Shown one piece after another: positions 63,930 through 64,000 of a stretch of DNA of 64,000 bases. Position 1 is the first letter of the stretch. Every line of letters begins with the position of its first letter. The stretch lies in contig NZ_JAHVHV010000002.1 in NCBI RefSeq assembly GCF_019802085.1, forward strand, positions 310,001 to 374,000, read 5' to 3'. Made by a program: the position numbers and the translations under genes. This stretch comes from Ferrimonas balearica (GTDB taxonomy: Bacteria > Pseudomonadota > Gammaproteobacteria > Enterobacterales > Shewanellaceae). A model generated the notes under the pieces. The model was not told where the DNA came from. It did not search any database and saw only the letters and a program-made list of their open reading frames with translations.

Positions 63930-64000
63930 ATGCAGAACACACAGGGCGCCGATCACGAGCCATCCCGGGCGATCCCTATCCGCTACAGCTTGTCAAACGG
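63930..64000 (+). CDS. Partial gene running off the window
   Basis: An ATG eight bases after the chrA stop opens a frame that stays open to the end of the window (about 23 codons, MQNTQGADHEPSRAIPIRYS). No ribosome site is obvious and too little is visible to identify it. It is probably cotranscribed with chrA if real. Confidence 0.3.
   Translation, partial: MQNTQGADHEPSRAIPIRYSLSN

Overview
This window is 64 kb of GC-rich bacterial chromosome, densely coding, with short intergenic gaps and many intrinsic terminators. Gene content points to a facultatively anaerobic gammaproteobacterium of the Alteromonadales, in the Ferrimonas/Shewanella neighbourhood. The reasons are a pyrBI operon with an attenuator, a scattered remnant of the enterobacterial hemL-clcA-erpA order, an operon for a membrane-bound [NiFe] hydrogenase, and an eight-heme lipoprotein cytochrome c with its own two-component system. 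The genus is an inference; no 16S or other rRNA, tRNA, phage, insertion sequence or CRISPR array was seen.

Layout. 1-4014 (+): a compatible-solute cluster (HAD phosphatase, GT81 glucosyl-3-phosphoglycerate synthase, GH13_18 phosphorylase) that fits synthesis and recycling of glucosylglycerate. 4028-6802 (-): two tandem, paralogous, secreted beta-helix proteins. 7165-9151: small proteins (a secreted 115-residue protein, DUF1330, an ABM monooxygenase, an Excalibur protein, and a small membrane protein with a probable frameshift). 9192-22514 (-): one continuous operon read hypE, a 54-residue membrane peptide, hyaA, hyaB, hyaC, [terminator-like hairpin], hyaD, a 559-residue HypF-related protein, a HypC-family chaperone, hypF, a HupK-like scaffold, hypA, hypB, hypC, hypD. 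A perfect FNR box lies upstream of hypE. A GC-rich, hairpin-dense stretch ending in a strong terminator runs in the opposite direction and may be an RNA gene. 23027-31130: MFS transporter, a thioredoxin/DsbD-like membrane protein, two hotdog thioesterases, a SYLF protein, 6-phosphogluconate dehydrogenase, a cysteine synthase-glutaredoxin fusion and a small conserved protein.

31328-44630: envelope genes (DUF3943 and LpxR-like barrels, paralogous lipoproteins, S9 peptidase, CPA1 antiporter, small barrel protein), an adenine/adenosine deaminase and a shortened amidohydrolase. 44696-52069: hemL, pyrBI with a leader peptide and attenuator, a candidate small RNA, a membrane-anchored winged-helix regulator carrying a receiver-like domain beyond its membrane segment, a ClC channel, and erpA. 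52139-64000: a TonB-C protein, an RND efflux pair, a lipoprotein with alternating DDGSGD/EDGSGN repeats, the octaheme cytochrome, a histidine kinase and an unusual response regulator with an ArsR-like output domain, a chromate transporter, and the start of one more gene.

How the genes work together. The hydrogenase operon encodes the enzyme and every step of its NiFe(CN)2CO cofactor assembly. It is probably switched on without oxygen by FNR, and its proximal-cluster cysteines are those of an ordinary oxygen-sensitive enzyme. With the multiheme cytochrome this suggests a respiratory lifestyle with hydrogen as donor, or as product, and several anaerobic acceptors. The most unusual pieces are the 559-residue accessory protein, the wHTH-TM-receiver regulator, the REC-ArsR response regulator beside the cytochrome, and two candidate RNA genes.
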